DNA of 64,000 nucleotides. It comes from Amphiduros pacificus. Taxonomy: Eukaryota > Annelida > Polychaeta > Phyllodocida > Hesionidae. The stretch's first letter is position 1; each line of letters starts with the position of its first letter. The stretch covers positions 37,531,822 to 37,595,821 of the forward strand of contig OX439008.1 in assembly GCA_949316495.1 (NCBI GenBank), written 5' to 3'. The notes under the pieces are model-generated. The model made no database searches. It was given only the letters and a program-made list of their open reading frames with translations, and was not told the DNA's origin. A program made the translations under genes and the position numbers. Shown here one piece after another: positions 45,349 to 59,100 of this stretch.

Positions 45349-48005
45349 ACATAAATAATGCTCTTGTTTTTTTTGTTTTTTTTTCCCCAAGAAATACAAG
45401 CAGAACTTAAATGCTGAAGCATCCTTCAAATTCACAAAAAGTTGAATTATACATGCGCCAGTTATTTTTCCCTTATAGAATATTAGAAATAATTTTATTT
45501 AATTATAAGGAGCTGGGAGGATTTTCACAACTGATTTTATGGTAGTGTTCTCCAATCACCAATTGGCAAAATCCAGAAAGGTGTTCTGTAGAAGTCTCAT
45601 TTTGTACTTTTTATAATGTCAGGGCTTAGTGGGGCCCTGTCAACCCTTACATTAGACTGGGTTCCATCTCAATCCTTCAAGCAGGAATAGATTCATGATT
45701 TGGGTTGAGTATAAGACGACCCTTACATAAAATTTGTTGATCTTTGAATTGCGTTCTGCAAATTCCATATTATCACTTATTGTAGGTGGCACCACCTGTT
45801 TTGAGTGGAAGGACTGGGGAGCTAATGATGGGCCACAGCAACCAAAGGTCCATTTTTGTGATATCTTTGGAACCAAGATAGCAACCTACATATTGCAAAC
45901 TGTTCAGAAATCTGCATTGAAGCACGAAAATAATGCTTTCATGAGTGTTAACACATCTGTTTTTATATGTGGATTAAACATGTAATATTTCTGTTATTGT
46001 TAAATGCATTTTATTTTTAATTCAAACTTAAGCAAAAGTTAATCGTATTTATTCCATTTTACTCATATACTTGAGTATGTTGAAGTTGTAAGACTTGACA
46101 ATTATAGGTGAGATACATCTTTATTTGGTAAAGAAGTGGTAGTTATGATGATAGATATGTTAATGTCAGATGGGCCTTCACCAATACATAATGAGTCCAT
46201 CGTAAACTGAAACATTGGGATTAGCAAGTATAAGTGAAGATATAACCAATCCTAGTTTCAATATCTCACAGAATTGCTCAAAATTAAAGTACACATCTCA
46301 ATGTATAAAAATATACAAATATTTATCATTAGATATTTGCTCGTCAGAAGATAATTTAAGATGACAGGTTTCACAACAAATTCAGCTGTCCAGGAATTGC
46401 ATAGGCCTACATATTATCATGTTATAGTATCTAGTCCTAATGTCCAAGCTTAAATGAATGTGAAAGAATGCAAAGTGTGGCGGACACAGTGTTAACAGAG
46501 CAAGAACCCTGAGAACAGCTTGTGCTGACTTAATTAAGGGTTAATAAAATAGACTTAATCAAGGGTTAATGAAATAGCTTTTTCTTTTTTTTGCATTTTG
46601 CATTTTTTCTTTCCAAAAGTGTACAAAAATCTTTTTTATTTATTTATTTATTTATTTGCTGCAAAAGATCACCTCCCTGCAAAAGGTCACCTCCCTGCCA
46701 TTACTCCAGCTGATTACTCTGTATGACGAGGTAGAGCGGCATACTGCCTCTGCCAATATAGGCATGAAATAGTGGCTATTTCTTCCGCACATCAGCCTGC
46801 GATTACCATACAGCTTTGTAATTAGTTGACTCTTGTACATGTTCATGTCCAATGCCACAATTGTTTCAAGATAATGTCTGACTGGATATATTAGCCTTGC
46901 CCATGAAGAAAAAAATCAGAATTTTTCTCTTAATGGTCCATCCAATGAATTTTTGCTTATCTACCGGTATTTTGATAAACATGTGACCTCTTTCCTTGTG
47001 TAACATGTATAAGCCCAGGATCTACACACAGGAGAGTAGTCTGCCATAAGAAATGTGGCAATTATTAACTTAAATATATCAGATTCTTCAATCAACAGTG
47101 AGACTTAAAACTAAAATACAATTTGATTTTTTAAATAAAATAATATTTAAAAATTATTAATATAATTTAATTCCATTGTTTTGGGTTAATTTCACACCAG
47201 GGAAGCCTTGGAGATAGAGCATGGGGATTTCTGTCCTTGAGTAATTAAGAACTCCAATTGGTTGACCATATGAAACGTCTCACTTTCACGTGGGAGAAGT
47301 GACAATTTTCTGCCTGCATTATTTACACCAAATTGAAGATAACAAATTCTATATATTAAGGATTTTTTAGGTTTCATATTGAATAAACAGGGACATATGT
47401 ATTTTACATACGTTCAAGAAGAGCCACACCCTTTGATGAGATGAGTAATTCCAGGACATACGATAATTTCTATGAACAGTTTTGCCCACCAGATGTCACA
47501 CCCACCACAATCTAACAGGGGGCACTGGACATCATTGTGAATCTGATAATCCTGGTGTTCAGACTTCGTGCATGATTAGAGCTTAATATGATCTATTTTG
47601 AATGGATATTATTCTAAGGGGTGGCCTCGTGAAATGTTTTTGCAAATGTAGAAAATAAAAAAAATAATGATTCTGATTCTATCTGGAAAACAGGAAATTT
47701 TCCTATCGTGGTTTTTTATTAAGCGATATGTACCCTGGAACATGTATGTTGTCAGTCTTTGTAGAACTGAATGTATTTTGCCAACATAGAAAAGCGTTGT
47801 TCAGAAATGTTCATATCAGACACGTTATTACATGGTGGCTGCAAAGCTGACGATTTCAAGATTTAATAATGGATTTTAAACTTCGAATAAATTGGCCACG
47901 AGGTGAACTAATTATACCATGTTTTATTTCGAAGTATCTGCTTTCAAATGCCTGTTTTTTTTTTTTAAATATAGATAAATAAACAAGTTATGTGTATCGT
48001 TGTAA

Positions 48006-48020
48006 CCATCAGGTGGCACC
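48006..48020 (+). promoter_or_regulatory. CTCF-core-like motif
   Basis: CCATCAGGTGGCACC fits 14 of 15 positions of the CTCF core consensus. It lies between the SLC6 gene and the CpG-rich start at 49.7 kb. Confidence 0.35.
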
Positions 48021-48457
48021 ATATATCTTTAAAGTCGGTTCCCTGTATCACATAAAGTGACTAATGACAATTTCCATATTAATTTGCAACTGATTCCCAT
48101 AAATGCCATGCGACTATTTAAGTGACCATTTCCCTTACATAACCTTCAGTTTAAATGAAAAGTCTCAAATCTATATTATCTCTTGACTGAGTTGCAGCAC
48201 CCCCCCCACAAGAAAGAGACCCTCGCAGCATAAAAAAGGGTTCATAAGGGAAGGTAAGAGTCAATATTTTCCCGTGATTCCAGAATAAAGTTGTATATTG
48301 AGGAGTAGCTCAAAAATGAATCCTCAAGATGTGGATGCGGAATCGATATATTCCTAATAAATCTCTTTAAAACCCCGTAATACATACATTGTAGACAACA
48401 TATTTTGAAATGATTATAAACACTTTTACCATTTATTTCAAAATATTATTATTCATC

Positions 48458-48595
<138 letters not shown>

Positions 48596-49669
48596 AGTTA
48601 ATCTCCAACTCGCCGAGCTTCAGTGAATGTTCGAACATGTTCTGTAAATATGTTATAACGGGTTTAAAATAGCAATTAAGGCTTATATATTCCTTGTCAT
48701 TAAAATCACTGATAGATGTTATTGTTTTAATCTTGTGGTAAACAGATTCACATTGTTTATCAATCCTTTCTGACAGAGGGTGTTTGCACCCGGCGACAAT
48801 TAATGATGGGAATGTCTCTCATCCTGTTTCATTATAGTTTTATCCAAGGGGTTATTATTTAAAATGATAATCATGATAAGCATTCATGGTTTATTTGAAG
48901 TAATTAAGTTTCACATTCACAAATCTTAATTCTTGGAAACGTCAAAGTCACATGTGAAAAAGATTTGTTCATTGATTCAGAATAAATATGATTGGTGTTT
49001 TGCAAAACATAATATGACATTAGCATACACAGTGACATATCAAATATGTATATTGTAATATCAGGGCTACAATGTGAAATATATCTACCGCTTAATAATG
49101 TCTCCAAAGTGAATATGATATATTTATATATTTATTGGTCGACACCATAAAAATGTTCAAGATTATCCAAGAATATATTGCATATATATATACTCCAACA
49201 AATATATAAAATCTTACATTTTAAGATACAAAACAAAATTTGGTCTTCGCTTTTATGGCAATAATGTTGACTAGTTCGTAGCTCATCTACATCTTTATGA
49301 TAGGTCTTTTCATGAAAGCCAAAAAAAACGTCCTTCCCAATAGGACTGAAATAGAGTGAGTCAAAATATTCATTTCGACATTTATCGAAGGACGGGAGCT
49401 TACACAACACAAGACCTTTGGCAGATGCCTTTCTTTAAATAGATTCTAAATGATCTTCATAAATTGCATTTTGATTATTGTATTAGGTCTAACCGTTAAT
49501 TGACACACGGACACGGATCAGCGAAAAAAATCTAGTTTCATGTCACCACATGCCATATCTTTGTTAGAAATATCCTGTAATTTTATCAGATACAAAGTAA
49601 TGAACTAGCTCACAAAGATACAATTGAAAAGACCCCTATAGGTTTTGGCCACAATAGGAAGGTGTGTAA

Positions 49670-50061
49670 TTGACCACCCTGGCCGACTCCCCGCTACTGC
49701 AGCTGCCAGGTCCGAGCCGGGCAGCGCGCGCACCTGCCGCAGCTTTCGCGCCACAGCTTCAGGATCCAAACTTCATTCGCTCATTTCACTCTCGTGCGCT
49801 GGAGCTCGATATTCTGGAACCAACCAAACTGAGAAGCACCCACATTTTGGGTGTCACGAGGATTAGATTGTATTGAATCTGAAATTATCCGTTTGTAAAT
49901 TAAATTACAAAATTATTTATTTTGGGGATCCAGTTTGATCCCGCCTGGAGCCTCTTACTCGCTCCGTTCCGTTCTCGAGGATCCTACAGTCTGACGTTTG
50001 GATCCCACCAGCCTCGAGATGAACTAGAAGTATGGCAGCTACTTGAAGAGGATAATTTCAG
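49670..50061 (+). promoter_or_regulatory. CpG-rich promoter and probable 5'UTR first exon of a gene running right
   Basis: Bases 49680-49810 hold about 14 CpG in 130 bp (gccgggcagcgcgcgcacct), in strong contrast to the CpG-poor surroundings. A GC-richer stretch with repeated ggatcc-type motifs continues to 50061, where TTTCAG|GTAAGG makes a strong + strand donor. ATGs near the end (atgaactag, atggcagctacttga) are at once closed, as expected of a leader. No downstream coding exon is recognisable in the remaining 14 kb, so the gene is unidentified. The transcription start is approximate. Confidence 0.5.
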
Positions 50062-53000
50062 GTAAGGGTAAAATATTTTGTGGTTCTATGTATTGTAAAC
50101 CCCTAAAAATGATTTGATGACAGGAGAATGACCAGTTTATTATGAATTAATAATATTGAAATTGGTTTGTGATTGAGATATCAAGGACAGTCAGTATTTG
50201 ATGGGGTTCCACTTCTGGCATGGCGTTAGATCACATTGTAATATTTATTATGGGCAGTGACCCGAGGGTACTGTCCCTGGTCCCTCTGTAGGGTTTTTTA
50301 AAAAATATATCCACAAAGCCAGGACATTAAGATATAATCTCAGGGCGGCAAATATGATTCAAAAGACAACTTGTCTTGTACAGCAATCAATAACTTGGTG
50401 AGTGGTTGGACCCAGAATAGGGCTAGAAATACAACCCTCATCCTAGTCCTGCCCAGGAGAGCTGTCAGTGATGTTTGTCCTGAGTGAGGACCATTTATCT
50501 GGTTATTGACAATCTGAAATGTATTTTTACTGTTACATTACATGTTGATTTTGATATTTTCAAGTAAGGCATATCAAAAAGGGTAAAATGTATGAAATTT
50601 GAATTGTAATATTTTTTATTCCTTCACAAGGAGATTGGCAGTTCAGTCTTGTTATTTGAACATGACAGACAACACTGGATCCAATATTTTTATGATTTGT
50701 TTCAATATTGTGGACCCTAGGGGTATCAAACAGAGTATTTGTGCTGGTTAATACGCAGGTAGCAGGGCCAAGGTGGGTCTTTGTAATGGTCACCATGGCA
50801 ATAGCCCACCTGAATATAGGCCAGCTGTCCTGATCCAAGCTCCCGGGGGCAGCAGCCGCTGATCTGCTAACCGCCACAGCCAGCTGTGTACAGCGCGCCA
50901 CCCCTCTCATTAGCATGGGTGGGGTTGGGGGGCATCCTGAATACATTGTAACACTGGCTGACGTTGCTGGACAATTATGCTGTACAAACAATAGCCCAGT
51001 GGGCATGTATAATAGTGATGCCGGTAAAGCCTAAGGGTAGAATGGAGGGCGACTGGTGACAGATGATGTAGCTGAACCCACATTCAACAAGTCATATTTC
51101 ATGAGTAGTCTCCAAGCCACAGATGTCATGACACTACCGGGCACAGACCCCCAGCGCCCCTTATCAAATCCTACACACAAGCCCAACTCATTCATTTTCA
51201 CATGATCTGATTGTGTCATCTGCATTTTTCTGGTAAGTCCCTCATACTGTTAACATTTGACACTCATAGGGGTGTACTGACAGAAGTGGGTGGGGAGCAT
51301 GGGGACTGGGGTGAAAGGGGGCGTGGCAATTTGAGGGTTTGTTTTGTTATCAGAAGATGTTGGATATCAGGTAAGAGCAGGGCATACAAAACCTTTGTAC
51401 CCTAATACAATGTGTATTTATCCCTGATTGTGAAACCAAACATTGGACCACACTTGGGCCTATTTATCAGGTTAGTTGGGCTGCCGACTTGAGATAGTCT
51501 CTCTCTGTGCAGACTCAAGTTAACAAACATATAACACAAAGATATTGATGATTTCATTACCAGTCAAATATACTGACCCACCATTATAAGTCATACTCTA
51601 GTTTCCTCACCAAATTGGGACTGCGGGGACTTGGTGTTTCATGGGGGTTGACATACAAGCTGGTTATGTACAATATGTTGCACAATATTGACATCTATTA
51701 TATAGGCACACCTGGGACGGACGCCTTGTGGACCCGGCCAGCCAGCCCTCAGCCCTGTACAGGAAGTGGGTACACAAATCAATATGCCGCTATTGATGGC
51801 GTTGATCCCCAGTCGGGTGTATAGAGTTGACTGGGCATGTCCCAACATGAGGGTGATGGTGCAAGGAAAGGGCATATTGGGGTCGCCGCGTTGGCAAGGA
51901 GATAAACGCGTGACAACCACTTCTTATCAGTAAGGGCTGAACTTATCATTGAGGGTATCAGGAGCAGTGATAAGACAGGGTGACATATCGGGGTGACAGC
52001 AGCTTATCTCATATGATTTGTCACGTTGTCCTGTCTGTGTACCGTAATATACATACACCGTGCAATGTCATAAAGGTTGTAATATATTAGTGCAGATTTA
52101 TTGAGAAAGAATGATTTGTTGAAAGATAGGGTCATAATTAGAGCTTTTCAATCAAATGTTATCATGTGAATATGAACACAGATGTTTCATTTGGAGACAT
52201 TATCAAGTTTTAGGGATATTACGGTATATTTAACCAATGTAAGTTTATGAGCTGGCCATAGGAAATAAGGTTAACACGTGTGACACTTCCCACTGGAAAA
52301 AAACATACCCCACACCCTGAACACAGACCTGATATGATCTGTATCACTTCACACAGGTAGGAGTGCATTCATATTTATAAAGCATTTACTGATAGAACTT
52401 TTAACTTTATTTGTTTATTTTTCTTCATTTAAAATGTTCATGATGTGTAAATCATAAGTAATTAGCAATTTGGGAACACCAAATTAATCCCCATTTGTTT
52501 TGCTATGTATAATCATCTTATATTCTGTCAAACTGGGCAATAATGACATTAAATATTCTAATGAGATAACATCTGTTATGATGTCCATAAACATAACACA
52601 ATGAGGTCATGGAGGGCCATCACATGACTTCACAAGGCCACATTTATGGTTGACCATATATGGATGGAGGGGAGATATGTGGGAGTAGCAATTTAGAGAT
52701 TGATCAAATTTTGTTGTGCATGAAAACTTCACCTTAGCTGAGAAATACTTTCTTTCAGCCCTTGATTGGTTTCATGGTTTTTGCCACCCCCCACAAATTC
52801 TTATCATAACTAATCATGATTATACCCACAAGTATATATATATAATGATACTTTACAAGCACCTTTGGATCCTAGAAAGGGTTCTATGGACCCCATATGT
52901 GGCCCCTAATATATGCTATTAGTGGTAAAGCAATGTGCATTGTCTGTAGATTAAGCTTGTTTCCATGGTAATGTACCCAGCCATATACGGGGTGGTATCC

Positions 53001-54468
53001 TGCAGTCGGTGAAATAAACAATACACTGACAATATTGTGTCTTGTTTTGCCAATGTCCTTGATGCGGCCTACAATATGTCACATTTATTGAGGTGATAAT
53101 TAGTCGACCTTGCCCTGCTAATGACATGTATATCAATACGAAATCTCAGAAATGAAACATGTTTGCCTGTCTACAGACATCAGCCATGTGTTGCAGCAGT
53201 GGCGGGGCTGCATGCCCCATTTCTGTAATGTTAATATCATTACTTGTTAATAATGTGTGTGGGGAGACTGTAGGAGGTAACTAAGCTGGGTATTAGCAGA
53301 TTGTTCGGGGTCAGTGGGTGGTTGCAGATCAGATAATGGACTAAGCCAGGGTGACCAAGATAATACTGGAGGGAACTATTGAGAGTCAACCAAGATTGTA
53401 CAGGTTCATACACACATCAGATCCACCATTTCAGGGCCGAACCTAGAGCTGTTTGTGATATTTTTATGTATACATAATATCATGAATTATTTATATTTCA
53501 CACAGACATGATGAATAATATTTGAAAGTTGGTAAAACCCATTTAATATCACAAAAAAGGCGGCTGCTGAGAGGAGAGGACTTTTTTCAATTTTAATGGG
53601 AAGAGAAACAGTTTTATAGCCTTATGTGGCGAGGATCCATGATAGGGCTATAGCACTGCACAACTCACCTGTACAAGAGGTGGATTCACTGTAGATAAGT
53701 AGGGAGACACAAGCTATGCTCCATATAGAATCATGCATTAATTATCCTGAGCAGGGTAGGAGAAGATTATATCAGGCAAATTGAATCATTTTACCTTAAT
53801 TTCTGCCATATAATTTGGAATATTGATTCACTGCCAATATTCTCCCAGACAAAGGTCAAATATGAATTTATTCCTACTGAAATGAAATGGAAGGGTGTTT
53901 TGCTGAAATTGTTCAGTTTTTAGCTGGAAGATAATCACTGATGTATTTTGTTATTGTTTTGATATGACACTACAGATACCATATTGAATAGTGAAGATTA
54001 ATATTGAGTTGAATATACTTGATTATATTAATATGAAAATGACGTTAAAACCAAGCAAAGCATCATAAACTTTTTAAATTGCAACATCCAAAAAGGAAAC
54101 TTTGTAAAAAATATGCAAATTGTGACTGGTATTTTTTTCATATTTGCTGGAGTAATATTTGCAGACAATATTGCTGGATGGCTATGAGAGTTTCATGGAG
54201 TCCTGACACCCTATCTCACTATTGTAAAACTACCTAGATAGGGATGGACTAATGACAAATATATACTCATGAATGCTAAATGAAAGCTGTGTTTCATTTA
54301 TATTTCAGCTAGTGATTATAAAGGGATATGTTCAATTATGGATAATTTAATATTCTCTAATCTAAATCTTTATGAATTATATACTAAATGATAAGGAAGT
54401 GATTGAAAGAAAAATGTCTAGAAAAACAAAAGCTTCATATGTAAAAAATCAACAATGGATATGTTCAT
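50062..54468 (+). other. Putative first intron (or intergenic) with scattered GC-richer islands
   Basis: No coding exon is supported. A GC-richer block at 50730-50960 (ccgggggcagcagccgctga) and others at 51100-51350 and 51690-51920 have open minus-strand frames that resemble no family and show no splice logic. They could be conserved regulatory elements of the gene starting at 49.7 kb; comparison with another species would be needed to say. Confidence 0.35.
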
Positions 54469-56141
54469 AATAATGTGTCAAATGACAGGGAAGTATGATT
54501 CACAATAATGTGTCAAATGATAGGAAGTATGATTCACAATGTGTCAAATGACAGGAAAGTATGACTCACAATAATGTGTCAAGTGACAGGAAAGTATGAC
54601 TCACCATAATGTGTCATATGACAGGAAAGTATGACTCACAATGTGTCAAATGACAGGAAAGTATGACTCACAATAATGTGTCAAGTGACAGGAAAGTATG
54701 ACTCACAATAATGTGTCAAATGATAGGAAGTATGATTCACAATAATGTGTCATGACAGGAAAGTATGATTCACAATGTGTCAAATGACAGGAAAGTATGA
54801 CTCACAATAATGTGTCATATGACAGGAAAGTATGACTCACAATAATGTGTCAAGTGACAGGAAAGTATGACTCACAATAATGTGTCAAATTATAGGAAGT
54901 ATGATTCACAATAATGTGTCATGACAGGGAAGTATGATTCACAATGTGTCAAATGACAGGAAAGTATGACTCACAATAATGTGTCATATGACAGGGAAGT
55001 ATGATTCACAATAATGTGTCAAATTATAGGAAGTATGATTCACAATAATGTGTCATGACAGGGAAGTATGATTCACAATGTGTCAAGTGACAGGAAAGTA
55101 TGACTCACAATAATGTGTCATATGACAGGGAAGTATGATTCACAATAATGTGTCAAATGATAGGAAGTATGATTCACAATAATGTGTCAAATTATAGGAA
55201 GTATGATTCACAATAATGTGTCATGACAGGGAAGTATGATTCACAATGTGTCAAGTGACAGGAAAGTATGACTCACAATAATGTGTCATATGACAGGGAA
55301 GTATGATTCACAATGTGTCAAATGATAGGAAGTATGATTCACAATAATGTGTCATGACAGGGAAGTATGACTCACAATAATGTGTCAAGTGACAGGAAAG
55401 TATGACTCACAATAATGTGTCAAATGACAGGAAAGTATGACTCACAATAATGTGTCATATGACAGGAAAGTATGACTCACAATAATGTGTCAAATTATAG
55501 GAAGTATGATTCACAATAATGTGTCATGACAGGGAAGTATGATTCACAATGTGTCAAGTGACAGGAAAGTATGACTCACAATAATGTGTCATATGACAGG
55601 GAAGTATGATTCACAATAATGTGTCAAATGATAGGAAGTATGATTCACAATAATGTGTCAAATTATAGGAAGTATGATTCACAATAATGTGTCATGACAG
55701 GGAAGTATGATTCACAATGTGTCAAGTGACAGGAAAGTATGACTCACAATAATGTGTCATATGACAGGGAAGTATGATTCACAATGTGTCAAATGATAGG
55801 AAGTATGACTCACAATAATGTGTCATGACAGGGAAGTATGACTCACAATAATGTGTCAAGTGACAGGAAAGTATGACTCACAATAATGTGTCAAATGACA
55901 GGAAAGTATGACTCACATTAATGTGTCAAGTGACAGGAAAGTATGACTCACAATAATGTGTCAAATGATAGGAAGTATGATTCACAATAATGTGTCATGA
56001 CAGGGAAGTATGACTCACAATAATGTGTCAAGTGACAGGAAAGTATGACTCACAATAATGTGTCAAATGACAGGAAAGTATGACTCACATTAATGTGTCA
56101 AATGACAAGAAAGTATGACTCACAATAATGTGTCAAATGAT
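54469..56141 (+). repeat. 35-bp satellite with 471-bp higher-order period
   Basis: The unit acaataatgtgtcaaatgac plus aggaaagtatgactc is repeated about 48 times, with length variants of about 29-35 bp (loss of ataa or of aaatg) and t/c changes in gattcac/gactcac. Variant order recurs: tgtcaaatgataggaag followed by the attatagg unit occurs at 55151 and 55622, and tgtcatatgacagggaag followed by the short unit at 55284 and 55755, each 471 bp apart. Confidence 0.93.
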
Positions 56142-59100
56142 GGGGATATATAGCTGAAATTTAAAAAAAAGACAAATTGCGTCAGATTTAACACATGGCA
56201 TAAGTCCTGGATCAAATTAATACTTTAAGAATCTTAATTGGATTTTGAAAAAAAGCATTCACTTAACTATTGTTTTATTCATCTCATCTCAAGTGGTTGT
56301 ATACAAAGAGTAATGAGATATTCAGACAGTGAATGTAAGATATTGACCTAATTCATGTAGATTTCAGTTTTAGGACTCATTTCATTTGACTTTAAATCCC
56401 AGAAAAGGATTACTTTTATTTTCTTCTTGAAAATAGCAGACCTTCCGGTGAATGTTTCATGGTAAAAAGAACCCAGTGTGAAAATAAAGTGGTCTTAGAG
56501 TATTTGGGGGCATCTGAGTGAATGGCCATTGGTTACTACAGGAAGTTAGTATAATTATTTAGGTTCAGAAAATATGGTGGTCAAGCTGGTGCATTGTCTC
56601 CCAGGAAAACCCATTCAACTTTTCAACTCTCGATACTGCATGCACAGGCACATATTAGGAAATGTCTATTTAAAGCTTACAGAATGAACCTCTATATCCC
56701 TTTTTACCCATTTTTAAAGAAATTTGGTTTCTCTTATTAAGAAAATTGAGGTTCAATTAAAGTTTATGTATATTTATATGTTTATGTGATTGTGTTTGAA
56801 GTATCAAGTGAAATATATAAATCAAGATATAAAATGAGGATATTATTCTAGAAAATAAGATTTTTACTCAAGTTGACATTATAGTATTGAACTGTTGAAT
56901 GAGCCCAGGTGAGAGAAAAGAAAAGCTGTGAGTTTGACATATTAGCCTGTGATATATAGGGTGTTTGGATATCAGAATGACAAAGCATGTGAACAGGGCA
57001 TCAGTGGATATATCGGATCATATAAAGTCATATCCCGTCCATGATGCAAGTAGTGAACGTGTGAAAGTGACACTAGTTGCTCATAATTAGTATGTACCTG
57101 ATGCTTGTGAAATATAAAGTGGGTGACTGTAAAACGTGAAATGCGACAGAGCACGCTGCCTTTTCCCACCTGTGGATTCCTGACTGACATGATGTTAATG
57201 TCATGCTGATGACCCTGTATGGTGACCCCTGGGTCATCCGTCAGAAATGCGTTGCTGATACAGAGAAGCTACCCTGATGGCGCAGAGCCCCGAGGGGCTG
57301 TGACACACTGCCATTTCAAGCAGCCAATTAGGACGTCACAGGACATACACATATATTATGTGACCTGCAGCATCAACTGAAATGCAATCTAAACATTTGG
57401 AAAACAACGTTAATTTTGACAGCTAGGGTGAATATATGTTCATAAGCTCATGGAGTAGGTCAAAGAATTAAATGGGCTGTATTGATCTTCTTAATGTACA
57501 AATATAGATGTACATGGTTAATGTATTCATAATTCATCAGGAGATAACATGTGGCTATGATATGCAATTTAGAAAAGAAGCTTGAAACTATTTGGTATTT
57601 TTACTGTATAATATGACTAAAATTCTATCCAGCGCTTATATCACAAAATCACACGGGGAGATTATTAAATTTGCATAAATTTATTAATCATTTATTTTAT
57701 ATTGGAAAAATTGGAGCCAGTAAAATTCATGGTTAAGATAGAAATAAAAAATCAAGACAATATTAGAAATCATCACGGAGCTACTGATATTGTGGGGCCC
57801 AGACTTTACATGGAGTCGGCAACCCGTCACACCTGGGCACTGGGACTGCACCTTTCCGCAACTGGGACAAACCAATAAATCAAACAGGGAACCCGCCTAT
57901 CTCGTAATCGCATCAGGCTATGTACACATAGTATTATCGGAAACTCAGGCTACGTGGGGCAATAACCAATAATATGGCTTGAGTCCCTCCCTTATCAAGT
58001 GTGGAAAATTTATATTGCAACAAAAATGTAGGGTACATTATTGCAGCATATATATCATTCTGAAAATTTCATGACTTGATTTGTCTCCTCTCAGTCGATA
58101 TGCTACTGTTCTAACATATTTAGAGTTAATATTATTGGGTTTAATTTGATATTTAAAATTTAATGCTTGATGGGTTTGGTTACCGTATGCCCTGCAATGC
58201 CTATCAACTGTATATGGTTGATAATTGTATATTTGGCATTTATATATGCAGTAACCATGATGTGTATGGGGTGAGTTATGAATTATGAACAAGCCCCATA
58301 TATAATATACACATATAGAGCATAATATCATGGTAGGAAATCAATGGCACAGAGTGATTTGTCTGGTGATAACAGATCTCTGGCATCTGAGTGGGGGTAC
58401 ACATACATCTTTCCTCATTTTGTGAGTGCACAATGGAGAAAGTTGGCAAGTTGCTTGGTATTGAGAAGTTGGGATTTACTTGCAAAGATCAGGGTATCTC
58501 GTGGGAGGACATTAAAGCTTTAATTTAGGCTGGGGCTGAGAGGAATCCTCAATCTGTGGGTAGCTTTGAAAGAGGCTTTTTTCCCTGGGGTTGGGTAGAC
58601 CTTGCAGAGGTGTGAGGAGCCAGGAAACTTGACTGATTCTGTGTTGTATCACAGAAAGTTTACACTTTAACCCCTCACACCCTGGCTTGTTGCCGCCTCT
58701 CTCCCGCAGCCCAGAAGACCTTACCAAGAGAGCCCCCAAGACCAAGCCCAGCTCTGCCTGGGGTGCTTAAATGCATTTGGTTGGGATGGAGCGCTTTCAA
58801 CCATCTGCACTTTAGTGGCCTTTGGCCGAATTGTGAGACCCTCTGAGCTCTGTGGTCTAGGACATATAAACCCACAGGCACAAGGGTTCCTGGCCTTTGC
58901 CCACCTTCCTAAATCATCATTCATTCCTTTCCCCTTTATGAGCCAGCATACACTCTCAGTGGGACAATGTTTGCACCTTTTTGCCCCGCCCTAGTTGCAG
59001 GCTCTTTGCTTTGAAAAGCAGGTTTACATTTTGAATGCTGTGGAAGGATTTTGACCTGCCCTGCCCACCCCTTTGTATGTCTGCATTCATGGCCATACCA

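Noticed and set aside
45785-45800. A further CTCF-like site at gtaggtggcaccacctg
   Set aside because: It fits only 12 of 15 positions, so it was not counted with the better sites.
50560-51006. Minus-strand open frame of 148 codons
   Set aside because: No recognisable domain, biased composition from a GC-richer island, and no splice or start context. The opposite strand is also non-coding. Treated as chance.
58432-58529. Small open frame starting ATGGAGAAAGTTGG
   Set aside because: Only about 31 codons, no promoter or family evidence; chance cannot be excluded.
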